A stretch of DNA of 64,000 bases. It comes from Symsagittifera roscoffensis. Taxonomy: Eukaryota > Xenacoelomorpha > Acoela > Convolutidae. The position numbers and the translations under genes are program-made. Below are positions 36,438-45,601 of the stretch, piece by piece. The notes beneath the pieces are model-generated. The model saw nothing but the letters and a program-made list of their open reading frames with translations, did not search any database and had not been told where the DNA came from. Each line of letters starts with the position of its first letter. Within the stretch, counting starts at the first letter, position 1. The stretch spans positions 46,544,889 through 46,608,888 of the forward strand of contig NC_087071.1 of NCBI RefSeq assembly GCF_963678635.1, given 5' to 3'.

Positions 36438-39400
36438 ATGGAGAGGTTAAGAATTCAGCAAGAGCAGTCTCTTGGGACTCTTGACACAAAGATAGACGCC
36501 ATGATGGAGCGGCGAACTCAGGCTATCATGGATAGGTTGGACGGGCTACTAAGCAGCAAGAGTGGACCAAAAGAAGGAGAACCGAACTCGGGAGGTCCCA
36601 GCAGGGAACCGAGGGTGAACTTCAATGAACATCAAAAGAGGAAGACGTATGGATCCACTAGAGGCAGGGGCAGTTCATCAGGCTATGCCACAAGGGGTAA
36701 TGGAGCATGGGGCCCGAACAGTAGAGCAAGTTCAACGGGGAACAGACAGACCTCTAACGAACGACCAACGCAAGGCACACATGCGACTGGGAGAAGTGAT
36801 TCCGGCAACAGGGGGCATGCAAGCCCGAGGAGGAGTCATGTGGGCCAAGAGGGAAACACTCACGGTGATTCGGTTTGCAGGGATGCACCGCACACAGAGC
36901 CTTCGACGAGGTGTGAGGACACTCACGCAGGACACTCAAGGGATGCTACGGCAATGGCCACAGCATTTGAACCCCTAAACAGGTCTTTGGAGACATTCCT
37001 AACAAGGTTATCAAGAACCAATGAACGCAGTGAGATGTCCAGAAGAGTCTTTAAGAAACCAAGATGTTACAAAGACGAATCTGATGGCTGTATTGATACC
37101 TGGATAGAGGTAATGAAGCTGCATTTCGAGGAAGAGGACTTGTCGGAGAGACAGGAATGCAGCGCGCTCACCAGCAACTTAGAAGGGACAGCCCTGAACT
37201 GTGTCATGGCCAAGAAGCAATATCAACGTGACACTGCTGAGAAAATCTTCGAAATCGTGTTAAACCGTTTTGGATCAGGGGTGCAGAGGCACCAGGCGAT
37301 GATGCGCTTCGAGAAACGGAGGCAACGAGAAGATGAAACGATAGACAAGTTTCTCGATGATTTGGAAATGCTGAGAAGACGCAGCCAACCGGATGAGTCA
37401 AACCGAAGGATGAACCTGGCCGTAGCCTCGAAATTTATCGATGGTGTGAAGAATGATGAACTTCGTACAATGCTAGCAACGCATTACACACCACTATCAA
37501 CCAATGCGCCAACACCGGAGGAGTTGAGGCTCAAATCAAAAGAGTATCTTTTGTTGAAACCTCCTTCGAGATCTGGATATTACAAGAACAATTATGGCAA
37601 TTTTAACAACGGACCAGCAAACCAAGGGAACAATTGGTACAAACCGAGGGATGATATGGACAAGAGACGCTCTTGTGCTAATTGCAGTTCAACGGACCAT
37701 CATGTGTCAGCATGCCCAGCTTACAAACAAGGCATGAAAGCAATAGGCTTTAGCCTCGAGGACGAAGATGCGTCAGAGTTGGACCACGAGGATTTCATGA
37801 GAGGAGTAATTGCGAAATTCGGCCCGAGGTGTTTCTTTTGCAACTTGGAAGGTCATTTTAAATCAGATTGTCCGCAATTCTGGGATGCAGTGGCAGACAT
37901 TAAGCATCCAAGACATGAAGAAGCTTTGTCAGGAGTGAAAGCCAGCAAGGCTCGACTTTTGAGTGAAGCAGAGGCACGCAGAAAGGATAAACCTCAAGAG
38001 CTGGCGGCAAAGAAAATGCAAGCGGTAATAGAGGAGACACGTGAGCCGGAACCAGCAACTGCGGCTCACGACTTCAAGGTCGATTATAAGGCAGCCGCGA
38101 GGGATGCTCTAAATAGAGTGCAACAGGAACTAGTGACGAAAGAGATCGAACAAAAAGTGAAACTTGAACTGGAGAATGAAAAACTTCAGGAGCAACTGAA
38201 TACCTTCGAAGCAACGGAGTTCGAGGAAATTAAAGCACCAAGCAGTTTGAGCATGAAGCTTAATGTGATCTCCGGTCAGAGGTTCGGCATGATACAGTCG
38301 ATAATCTCATTGGCTGGACATCAGGTGATCAGAAATCTCAGTGAACCATCCGAGTTCACTTTGATGCATTTGGACACATATGCAGATTATCTGAGGCAGG
38401 TGGAGCCACGCACCGAGTCGAGAGCTGTGCGAGCACTACTAACGACGGGTGGCCCTCGCATGAAGAAACTTCATGGACGCTACCTAGAGGTCTATGGGCC
38501 GTATCAAGTAATGCTGAATGTGGATGGAATCAGTATTTACACCAGGACTTATGTAACAACAGATGATGACCAAATGGGGCAGATTTATTTGGGAGAAGAG
38601 GAACTCAAAGTCCGCAGGATAGGCCATGACGCCATGATGGTACAAGACGCAGTACACATTGGATATGAAGCAGATGTGACCGCACATCTGCTCGACACCA
38701 ACGGAACGAAAATCGGAGTCACAGGGCTTCTGGACACAGGAGCGGTAGTGAGTGTGATGCCGATAAAAACTTGGGAAAGAATGGGCTTCACGCGGGAAGA
38801 TCTAATTCCAACGAATCTCCGACTGGCCGCCGCCAATCGAGGAGCTATCTACGTGGCCGGAAGAACACCAATAACGGTCCTCCACATGGGAGGACGGGAT
38901 CTTTGGATGAGCCTCCTGGTGGTAGAGAATCTGGACGACGCCGACCAATTCATCTTGGGCAGAGATTTTGTCAGGAATTTTGACGTGATGATTGACTTGA
39001 ACAACGGTCTGATACGGATTAGAAACCCGGACCGGAAGTATGTTAAGAGACCAATTAATAGGATAATAACAGACGAAAACAAGGTACCAATTTTTTTGGA
39101 TAGAAAAGTAAAATTACAACCAGGACAGGCTGTGGTAGCAATTTTTAGAATCAGAAATTTGAATTCGTTAAGTTATAGTAAACAGGTTTGCTTAGTACCG
39201 AATCCAAATAGTCAGAGTTCGGTGATTTTAGGCCGGAGCTTCTCGGTAACGCGAAACGGACTGTGTGTCAGTGTGTTGTTGAACACACTGGACAACACGG
39301 TTTCAATCCAGCGTGGAAAGAAGCTTGGCTACGCTTTGCCGATGAGGACCGACTATGAGGAGACACAAAACTTGAAAAAATATAGTGTGAAAGACTGTCC

Positions 39401-39446
39401 TTATCATGCCAATAAAGATAAAATTTTAAAAGGATTAATGAATTAA
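36438..39446 (+). CDS. gag-pro: Element 1 Gag (capsid, zinc knuckles) and aspartic protease
   Basis: 1002 codons in the same frame as the preceding Gag part. Order: coiled coil (1-40), Arg/Gly/Ser-rich linker (50-180), retrotransposon-type capsid region (about 200-375), two CCHC knuckles CANCSSTDHHVSAC and CFFCNLEGHFKSDC (about 410-490), a Lys/Glu-rich helical stretch (500-600), then a retropepsin-like domain with LLDTGAVVS (DTG at 38733-38741) and FILGRDFV. It would package element RNA and cleave the polyprotein. The frame ends with TAA 39444-39446, overlapping the RT frame. Codons and composition differ from the AT-rich host genes. Confidence 0.9.
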   Translation: MERLRIQQEQSLGTLDTKIDAMMERRTQAIMDRLDGLLSSKSGPKEGEPNSGGPSREPRVNFNEHQKRKTYGSTRGRGSSSGYATRGNGAWGPNSRASSTGNRQTSNERPTQGTHATGRSDSGNRGHASPRRSHVGQEGNTHGDSVCRDAPHTEPSTRCEDTHAGHSRDATAMATAFEPLNRSLETFLTRLSRTNERSEMSRRVFKKPRCYKDESDGCIDTWIEVMKLHFEEEDLSERQECSALTSNLEGTALNCVMAKKQYQRDTAEKIFEIVLNRFGSGVQRHQAMMRFEKRRQREDETIDKFLDDLEMLRRRSQPDESNRRMNLAVASKFIDGVKNDELRTMLATHYTPLSTNAPTPEELRLKSKEYLLLKPPSRSGYYKNNYGNFNNGPANQGNNWYKPRDDMDKRRSCANCSSTDHHVSACPAYKQGMKAIGFSLEDEDASELDHEDFMRGVIAKFGPRCFFCNLEGHFKSDCPQFWDAVADIKHPRHEEALSGVKASKARLLSEAEARRKDKPQELAAKKMQAVIEETREPEPATAAHDFKVDYKAAARDALNRVQQELVTKEIEQKVKLELENEKLQEQLNTFEATEFEEIKAPSSLSMKLNVISGQRFGMIQSIISLAGHQVIRNLSEPSEFTLMHLDTYADYLRQVEPRTESRAVRALLTTGGPRMKKLHGRYLEVYGPYQVMLNVDGISIYTRTYVTTDDDQMGQIYLGEEELKVRRIGHDAMMVQDAVHIGYEADVTAHLLDTNGTKIGVTGLLDTGAVVSVMPIKTWERMGFTREDLIPTNLRLAAANRGAIYVAGRTPITVLHMGGRDLWMSLLVVENLDDADQFILGRDFVRNFDVMIDLNNGLIRIRNPDRKYVKRPINRIITDENKVPIFLDRKVKLQPGQAVVAIFRIRNLNSLSYSKQVCLVPNPNSQSSVILGRSFSVTRNGLCVSVLLNTLDNTVSIQRGKKLGYALPMRTDYEETQNLKKYSVKDCPYHANKDKILKGLMN

Positions 39447-40585
39447 AATCTATTCATAAATTGTTTTCAATGAAATCCGAAACAGACGACGGCTTATCAA
39501 GCTGCTCGAATTTTCCGGAACGCCCCTCGTCATATGAACTAGAATCTGACAAACCGGTTTTGCCAGAGATAGAACATTTAAAAGGGAAAATAGGTGAGGG
39601 AGATTTCAAAAAATTACGGGACCTCCTAAATCGGAACGCAGATGTATTTTCAAAACATAAGGCGGATATGGATTGCTGTAATTTCGTCGAACACGAAATC
39701 GAACTAGAAGAAGGCGCCGTTCCCCATAGGGAAGGCGCAACACGAATGACGCCTCACAAATCGGAAGCGTGCCGAACGGAAATAGAAATGTTGCTTGAAT
39801 ACGACATGATAGAACCCTCGAAATCGCCATGGGCTTGCGGAGTAGTAATGGCGAAAAAGAAAGGGGGGCAGCTTAGATTTTGTTGCTTGAACGCGGTAAC
39901 GATAAAAGATGCGTACCCGATACCGCGAATAGACGAGAGCCTATCTAAGCTTGGTGATGCCAAATTCTTCACCACATTGGACTTAGGTTTTGCCTTCTGG
40001 CAGGTCCCTCTGCGAAAGAAGGACAGAGAGAAGACCGGATTCGCGTGCGAGTTGGGATTGTACCAGTGGAAGAGGATGCCCTTCGGCTTGTGCAATGCAA
40101 CGGCCACTTTTCAAAGACTGATGGCTCAGGCTTTGACTGGAGTGACCAAGAAGTACGGGAATCTCGTGATGTGTTACGTGGATGACGTAGTCATAGCGAC
40201 ACCGACCCTGGAAGACCACATTGATAGGCTCGATGAGGTCTTTGGATGCATGAAAAGAGCAGGATTAAAGTGCAAACCATCGAAATGTGAAATCCTTAGG
40301 GACTCGATTAAGTACCTAGGAAGAATGGTGGATAGGCATGGTGTGAGGCCGGACCCGGAAGCAGTGGAAGCAGTGTTGACATGGAAAGCCTCCAGAACGG
40401 ACACACAGCTCCTGAGCTTCTTAGGGTTTGCCAATTACTACCGAGAATTCATAAAAGGATATGCGGACAAGGTGTACCCGATGCAGAAGCTGATGCGCAA
40501 CAAAGGGAAAAAGTTCGAATGGAAGAGCAAGAATGGAACTGAAGAACAGTTCTCCGTCCCATTGCATACGGCAGCAAAGTCTTGA
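39422..40585 (+). CDS. pol: Element 1 reverse transcriptase, ending at a break before RNase H
   Basis: Open in the -1 frame from 39422; its first ATG is at 39470. The RT palm and fingers are complete: acid-and-basic lead (RMTPHKSEA), LDLGFAFWQVPL, MPFGLCNATATFQ, catalytic CYVDDVVIA (YVDD 40175-40186), KCEILRDSIKYLG, then the connection LSFLGFANYYREFI. It copies element RNA into cDNA. After EWKSKNGTEEQ the frame drifts into 11 unrelated codons and stops at 40585. At the junction near 40548 the following sequence resumes in another frame already well inside RNase H, so the intervening part is deleted. Confidence 0.9.
   Translation, partial: NFKRINELKSIHKLFSMKSETDDGLSSCSNFPERPSSYELESDKPVLPEIEHLKGKIGEGDFKKLRDLLNRNADVFSKHKADMDCCNFVEHEIELEEGAVPHREGATRMTPHKSEACRTEIEMLLEYDMIEPSKSPWACGVVMAKKKGGQLRFCCLNAVTIKDAYPIPRIDESLSKLGDAKFFTTLDLGFAFWQVPLRKKDREKTGFACELGLYQWKRMPFGLCNATATFQRLMAQALTGVTKKYGNLVMCYVDDVVIATPTLEDHIDRLDEVFGCMKRAGLKCKPSKCEILRDSIKYLGRMVDRHGVRPDPEAVEAVLTWKASRTDTQLLSFLGFANYYREFIKGYADKVYPMQKLMRNKGKKFEWKSKNGTEEQFSVPLHTAAKS
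39425..39431 (+). promoter_or_regulatory. Candidate -1 ribosomal frameshift site T TTA AAA
   Basis: The canonical X XXY YYZ heptamer is in register with the gag-protease frame. It lies in the 25-base overlap (39422-39446) with the RT frame, which is open from 39422 and is exactly the -1 frame. Confidence 0.7.
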
Positions 40586-41550
40586 GTGACACAGAGATGA
40601 AATATGGCGCACCAAAAGCAGAAATGTTTGCAGTAGTCACCTTTGTGGAGAAGTACCGTGCATACTTGGGGAGCGCTCCCTTCAAGTTACGCGTGGACAA
40701 CAGAGCGTTATCCTGGTTGAAGACCTACTCGATGAATCAGAGTTATATTGGTAGATGGATAGTAAGATTGGATGGCTACCATATGATAATCGAACATAGG
40801 ATGCGTGATAAACACCAGAATGCTGACAGCCTCAGCAAGAAAACTGAGTTCTATGAAATATTGGAGCAGAAGCAGGCCAATCAGGCGGAAATAAAGGAGG
40901 GATTCTCGTTTCTGGACAAAGAAACTTATGAAGCGCTTCCCTTAACGAGATGGTTGGATAAGTCTGGACATCCAATTCCAGGGCACCCTGAGTTACCTGT
41001 AGAGAAAGCAGCCGAGATAAAGATCCTGTCCAAGAAGGACCCGGTCCCCTTGGATTTGTTGCTGCGCTCGAACCTGGTCCAGCAAGAACTCTCTCGCATG
41101 AATATAAACAGCCTCTCATTATTGGATAAAACGGTGCAAGTCACACCACAAGTGATGCGGATGCTGGGTGGATTGTTAGAAAGAGAAGTGACCAGAGATG
41201 ACCCCGAGTGGACAGCTGCAGTGGCATCGCTAACAGTCAGTGAGAAAGTGAAGATCATGCCGTCCAGACGACAGCACGAAGAGAATGAGAGGGATTGTAG
41301 GACAAAAGTTCAGCAACTAGTATCCTCAATACCCCAAGAGATTTTAACCAGTACTTCTTACGGACAGAAAGAACAGGGAAGCAGCAAGCGAAAGAAAACC
41401 GTCACCTTCGTGGACCAGGATAAGGAAGGTAAAAAGGTAGAACAAAATCGGCTGCAAGACTATTTGTCCGGGGAGACGAATGATGAAAAGAACCAGCGAT
41501 CACAAGATCAACACCCGGGACAAGAAAATTTGTCCGGGAATCTGAGATAG
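40546..41550 (+). pseudogene. pol: Element 1 RNase H remnant and linker to integrase
   Basis: The frame enters at RPIAYGSKVLS and continues through YGAPKAEMFAV, YRAYLGSAPFKLRVDNRALSWL and DGYHMIIEHRMRDKHQNADSLS, the second half of a Ty3-type RNase H. The first half, including the TDAS-type first catalytic Asp, is absent, so the enzyme should be inactive. The linker that follows is charged. Near 41530 the frame shifts by one base, and this frame ends at 41550. Confidence 0.82.
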
Positions 41551-41552
41551 AC

Positions 41553-43130
41553 GAGAAAACTCCTGATGAGAAACAGGACCTAGAGAACAAGGTTTTGTCA
41601 GGGGAGTTCAGATGGATGCGAAGAAGGCACAGACATGATCTGGAGGAGCGTGCAGTCTCCAGCACAACCTCTTCGACGGATGATGATTCCCGAAACTCAG
41701 GAATGGACACCTATTCAGACAGGAACTCGAGTTCGGGATCAGAACTGTCAGAACTAGCGATACACACGCTACTAGTGGAAACTCGGGCAAGGGACCTGGA
41801 CAGAGAGGTGTATCAGGATCCTGACAGCGATCGCTACCTTATACCAAGCGAAAGAGTCTTTGACAACGCAGCGGATGACTTAGAAACGATAGCGGTATCG
41901 AAACGTTCGATAAGCCTGTTACCGCAGAAAGAGGTAGTCAGGACTGATCTTCAGCCGTTTGAACAAGAAACACAACCGTTGGCGAAGATTTGGTGCGTTA
42001 AGATGGAAGAAGACACACATCAGCCCAACGAGCTGAATAGTCAGATGAGGGTCATGAAGACATACTTGAAGGCGAGATACAGACTCTCGGACCTTCTAAG
42101 AGCGCAGAGAAATGATCGCATGACAAGCAACCTGAAAAGATGGATCGAGAATGGTTCTCCGGATAAAGGGGACCTCGAGGAGGATAGTTATCGCATCCTG
42201 AGACAATACTTCATGCAGAAGGAAGGGAGGTTATATTTGAACAAGGACGGGATCGTGGCTTGCAAAAGAAGAGAGGAAGACAGAGTCCTATACAAGTATA
42301 ACGCGATAGTGTTACCGCAACTCTATCAGACAGAACTATTATTCAGGTCACATGATCAGATGGGCCATCAGGGGATCGACAAAGTATATCAGAGGATCCT
42401 GAAGTGCTTTGAGTGGCCTGGAATGAAAAAGGCATGCGAGAAATGGGTAACAGCATGTCTGTCATGCCAACAGGTCAAGGATCCAAGTAAGTTGCGATTT
42501 CCTTTACAATCGATCGAGTCGTCTGAATTCAACGAGGTGGTGCAGATAGATCACCAAAAGATATGCATGACAGACAATGGTTATAATCAGGTGCTGGTCA
42601 TGATAGATCATTTCACGAAGTATGCAGAGGCCGTGCGCTCACAGGTTGCTCAGGCTCACTCCACGACATACCACCCTCAGACGAATGGCTTAGTGGAAAG
42701 ACAGAACAGGACGTTAGTGTCGATGCTGAGAGTATATTGTTCCAGGTACATGACTGATTGGGACAGATACCTTCCACAGGTGATGGGAGCATATAATAGC
42801 ACGCAACACTCCACCACTGGAGTCAGTCCACACATGATGCTAACTGGACACGAAAAGTCTTTACCATTAACCTTCTTCTACCCAGAATATGAGGGAAAGA
42901 AAACGTCCCCACAGGTCTACGTGAGGGATGTGATCAGACGCCAACAGGAGCTGAACGATTTGTGTAGACGAAACACTCAGCAGGCACAGGCAAGGCAGAG
43001 GAAAAGATTCGACAAGAAAGCAGCTGGTGCAAAGGCTTACTCGGTGGGAGACTACGTATGGGTATTCCAGAACGTTATACCACCAAAAGGGACAAAAAAG
43101 CTCCTAAAAAATGGAGGGGACCCTTCATGA
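41553..43130 (+). pseudogene. pol: Element 1 integrase with internally deleted catalytic core
   Basis: The open frame continues the linker, then shows the zinc-binding HHCC domain (HDQMGHQGIDK, CLSCQQV), the first core Asp in EVVQIDHQKI and then MIDHFTKYAEAV. It jumps directly to HSTTYHPQTNGLVERQNRTL, which carries the Glu. The segment between, with the second catalytic Asp, is missing (about 50 residues by comparison with typical cores). The C-terminal region (ARQRKRFDKKA, YSVGDYVWVF) is kept. A run of A near 43093-43098 marks a further one-base shift, and this frame ends at 43130. Strand transfer should be lost. Confidence 0.88.
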
Positions 43131-43813
43131 TTACAGAGGTGCATCAGGAGGGACGCTTTTATAGACTGAGTACTGGCCGAGCCGCACACTACGAGAATAT
43201 AAAGCCACACAATCTATCGACAGAAGACTGGTGTATACCTGCAGACATGGAAGAAGGGGATTATCTGATGATGGATCCTGCTTGTGAGGTCAATGAAAAA
43301 GGCACCAGGGAGAAGAACGATGGAAACGAAGTCGTAGAGGAAGGTACGGATACACCGCTGGACCTGGATCCAAACGAACAGATCGAAGCGGACGATGAAA
43401 CCTTACCCTACGCAGAGGAAGATTGGCAGGATCCCGAACAGATAGAGGTTCCCAAGAACTTGGAACCGGATCTTCCGTTCACCATACAGACTCGTCAGAA
43501 GGACGGGATGAGACCAAGAAAGAAATACAATCCTTACGGTGACGACTTTGTAGTGGATAGGATAGATCTAAAGAAGATAGTGGAGGAAGTAGTGGGTCTA
43601 GAGGAAATAACTGTGTCACAAGACATTGACATAGTCGATGATCACGACGATGAGTGGGTTGACGACTGGTCGAAACCCGAGGTAGAATTCGACGACGAGC
43701 AACAGCAGTCATATGAACAAGACTTGACGAACCTGCGTGTCTTGGAGTGGCTGAATGAAACGACCTCGAATCCAGAGGAGACCAGCATCACGATTCAAGA
43801 CCGAACGAGATGA
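43058..43813 (+). CDS. pol: Element 1 integrase C-terminal GPY/F-type module and acidic tail
   Basis: 251 codons in the frame one base off the integrase frame. It holds KKWRGPFMITEVHQEG and RAAHYENIKPHN, the GPY/F-type module found at the end of Ty3/gypsy integrases. A long, very acidic tail follows (about 170 residues rich in D and E). No chromodomain is recognised. This is the continuation of integrase, cut off by an indel, rather than a separate gene. It overlaps the start of the macrodomain ORF by 59 bases. Confidence 0.8.
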   Translation: MGIPERYTTKRDKKAPKKWRGPFMITEVHQEGRFYRLSTGRAAHYENIKPHNLSTEDWCIPADMEEGDYLMMDPACEVNEKGTREKNDGNEVVEEGTDTPLDLDPNEQIEADDETLPYAEEDWQDPEQIEVPKNLEPDLPFTIQTRQKDGMRPRKKYNPYGDDFVVDRIDLKKIVEEVVGLEEITVSQDIDIVDDHDDEWVDDWSKPEVEFDDEQQQSYEQDLTNLRVLEWLNETTSNPEETSITIQDRTR

Positions 43814-44534
43814 TCCTTCCTTGGCTGCCCAGGAAGGACGACTACTCATTCCAGCTTCTAACCTCGACTTGATACCCGGCATGCAATCGACGGGGACGTC
43901 GATGGATATTTTTGTCCGGGGAGTGGGGGTAGGACTTACCCACACTGAAAACTTGATAATAAAAAAATTGAGAATAGCGAGAGAAACAGGAGACTTAGAA
44001 GCAGAGACAGGCGAAGAACCTAAGAAACCTGACATAGGCAGGGTAGTTGAGTCATATTTTAACTTACCAAATGAATATTCAAGTAACATAATACTAACAG
44101 ACAGTGATTTCATACTCACAAACAGAACATGTGCGATAGCAATCACAGCAGACATGAGTTTTAGGACAGCGTTAGCGGCAGATTTTAAGAGAGAATACAA
44201 AAACGTGGAATTATTTTGGAAGCAAAGACCAGAGATAGGGGGCGTAGCAGCCTTACCTCCGGCGGCGTCGCAGATACCGGGAAAATACTTGTGCTTCTTG
44301 GTAACGAGGGCGACGGAGAAGCAGCACGTGGACCCAGAGAACCTAGTCTTGTCTTTGACGAGGCTGAGGGACTTCCTTGTCGAAATGGACGTGAAGGAGC
44401 TCTCGCTTCCAGTGTACGATCCAAACAGAGGAAGACTGCATCCTCGGGAATTGTACGCGCTTGTACACGTGATATTCTCTGATACGAACATACAAGTATA
44501 TCTACATAAGAAATATTACTTAAGTATAGGCTGA
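43755..44534 (+). CDS. Macrodomain protein of element 1 (OARD1/ALC1-like class)
   Basis: 259 codons from ATG 43755, starting within the acidic pol tail in another frame. Residues about 110-259 follow the macrodomain plan: an early strand (DSDFILTNRTCAIAI), ADMSFRTALAADFKREY matching the conserved Asp and A-x-x-F helix, then GGVAAL, KYLCFLVTRATEK, NLVLSLTRLRDFL, VKELSLPVYD and VIFSDTNIQVYL. The resemblance is to the single-domain O-acetyl-ADP-ribose deacetylase type. The Gly-rich ligand loop after LSLP is replaced by YDPNRGRLH, so ADP-ribose turnover may be altered or absent. It could reach ribosomes by reinitiation or as a Pol extension; that is inference. A role against host ADP-ribose signalling is speculative. 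Confidence 0.72.
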   Translation: MKRPRIQRRPASRFKTERDDPSLAAQEGRLLIPASNLDLIPGMQSTGTSMDIFVRGVGVGLTHTENLIIKKLRIARETGDLEAETGEEPKKPDIGRVVESYFNLPNEYSSNIILTDSDFILTNRTCAIAITADMSFRTALAADFKREYKNVELFWKQRPEIGGVAALPPAASQIPGKYLCFLVTRATEKQHVDPENLVLSLTRLRDFLVEMDVKELSLPVYDPNRGRLHPRELYALVHVIFSDTNIQVYLHKKYYLSIG

Positions 44535-44923
44535 GTGATGTGCGAGAGAGTGTTAGGCCAAAGACTAAGTTGTATGTAAAATGTGATATGTGTGTTATGT
44601 TATGTTATGTTATGTGTTAGGTTATTAAGATCATGGGTAAGTAGGGGTTAGTGACCATGAACAACTAAATGACAATCTTGGGAAAAGATCCAAAGTTTGG
44701 ACTGTCCAATCTTAGGTCGAATTCCAAAATTTTAGAAACCAATTGATTTTAATAAATTTTAGGATAAATATCTTTTTATCTGAACTGTTTTTAAGCAAAT
44801 TTTAACGATATATGTTAAGGTGAAACAGACAAGTGTGATATTTGTGACTTCTTTTCTAGATCCTGATTGATCATTTAATAACTCACTTGAGTCAAATATC
44901 GAATCGAATCAAATCAAACTTGA
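44535..44923 (+). other. Spacer between macrodomain ORF and ORF2, with a splice-acceptor-like site
   Basis: Low-coding AT-rich spacer with a (TTATG)n run at 44594-44614. At 44855-44869 a pyrimidine run ends in CAG-like TAG (gacttcttttctag), a plausible 3' splice site about 90 bases before the first ATG of ORF2. It could serve a spliced subgenomic mRNA. Confidence 0.45.
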
Positions 44924-45550
44924 AAGAATAGAGTGGAAAACTTCAACTTGGATGAATTGATGGACCTGGCAGAGGCATATGTAGGACCGATGATAGATGC
45001 GATCTATCGTCGGCTGATCGATCGAGACTTCGCTCTGGAGGACCCAGAGGTAGTCATGTTGCTGACCGCCCTGATCAACATCTTGGGGCACGACAACCGT
45101 GGGGACCGCCCCACGGAAGTCCTGTTGATGGCAGCATATGGAGAAAGAGGAGTACTAGACCGCCCGAACATGAGAGTGATGAGGTGGAGAAACGGGGCTC
45201 TCTCAGGGAGTGACTTGGCGAATGAGCCTGGATTGGGAAGTTCTAGGACTTACCAACCAGGTGAGATGCCAATGCCCTCCAAGCCCAAACCTGGGCTGAC
45301 GAGAATGCATCGGGAGATGAACAGCGAGGCGACCTCGTCTGGTTCACCACTGAGAGCAGCTGTGCCACCAAAAAGGGCGAAAGTAGGACAGGAAGTTCAG
45401 ACGAACCAAACCATGCAAGGTCTGGATGAGATGAACGAAGAACTGAAAAGTACGAAAAAGGAGCTGGACGAGATGACCAGAAGCATGCTCCAGATGGAGG
45501 AAGATCGGGACATGTGGAGAAAGTTGTTTGAAGACTGCAACAAAAAGTAG
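44924..45550 (+). CDS. Element 1 ORF2, N-terminal part (helical/coiled coil)
   Basis: Open from 44924; the first ATG in frame is 44960 (an earlier GTG at 44933 is possible). The start is helical and acidic (LMDLAEAYVGPMIDAIYRRL), the middle is Pro/Ser/Lys rich, and residues 155-195 form a coiled coil (DEMNEELKSTKKELDEMTRS). TAG at 45548-45550 interrupts, but the same frame reopens and the coiled coil continues (IERLRQEYKERSEQ). It is the front of the SGNH protein. The TAG may be a transition from CAG or a leaky stop. Confidence 0.65.
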   Translation, partial: KNRVENFNLDELMDLAEAYVGPMIDAIYRRLIDRDFALEDPEVVMLLTALINILGHDNRGDRPTEVLLMAAYGERGVLDRPNMRVMRWRNGALSGSDLANEPGLGSSRTYQPGEMPMPSKPKPGLTRMHREMNSEATSSGSPLRAAVPPKRAKVGQEVQTNQTMQGLDEMNEELKSTKKELDEMTRSMLQMEEDRDMWRKLFEDCNKK

Positions 45551-45601
45551 GGTCAAGAGATTGAGCGCTTAAGGCAGGAATACAAAGAGCGATCGGAGCA
45601 G

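Noticed and set aside
44185..44482. Other frames over the macrodomain ORF
   Set aside because: Antisense or shifted shadows of the macrodomain frame, with no conserved features.
36408..45550. Reassigned stop codons in this organism
   Set aside because: Host genes end at TAA or TGA in the expected places, and element 2 has a sense codon at one of element 1's stops. Mutation or local read-through explains the in-frame stops.
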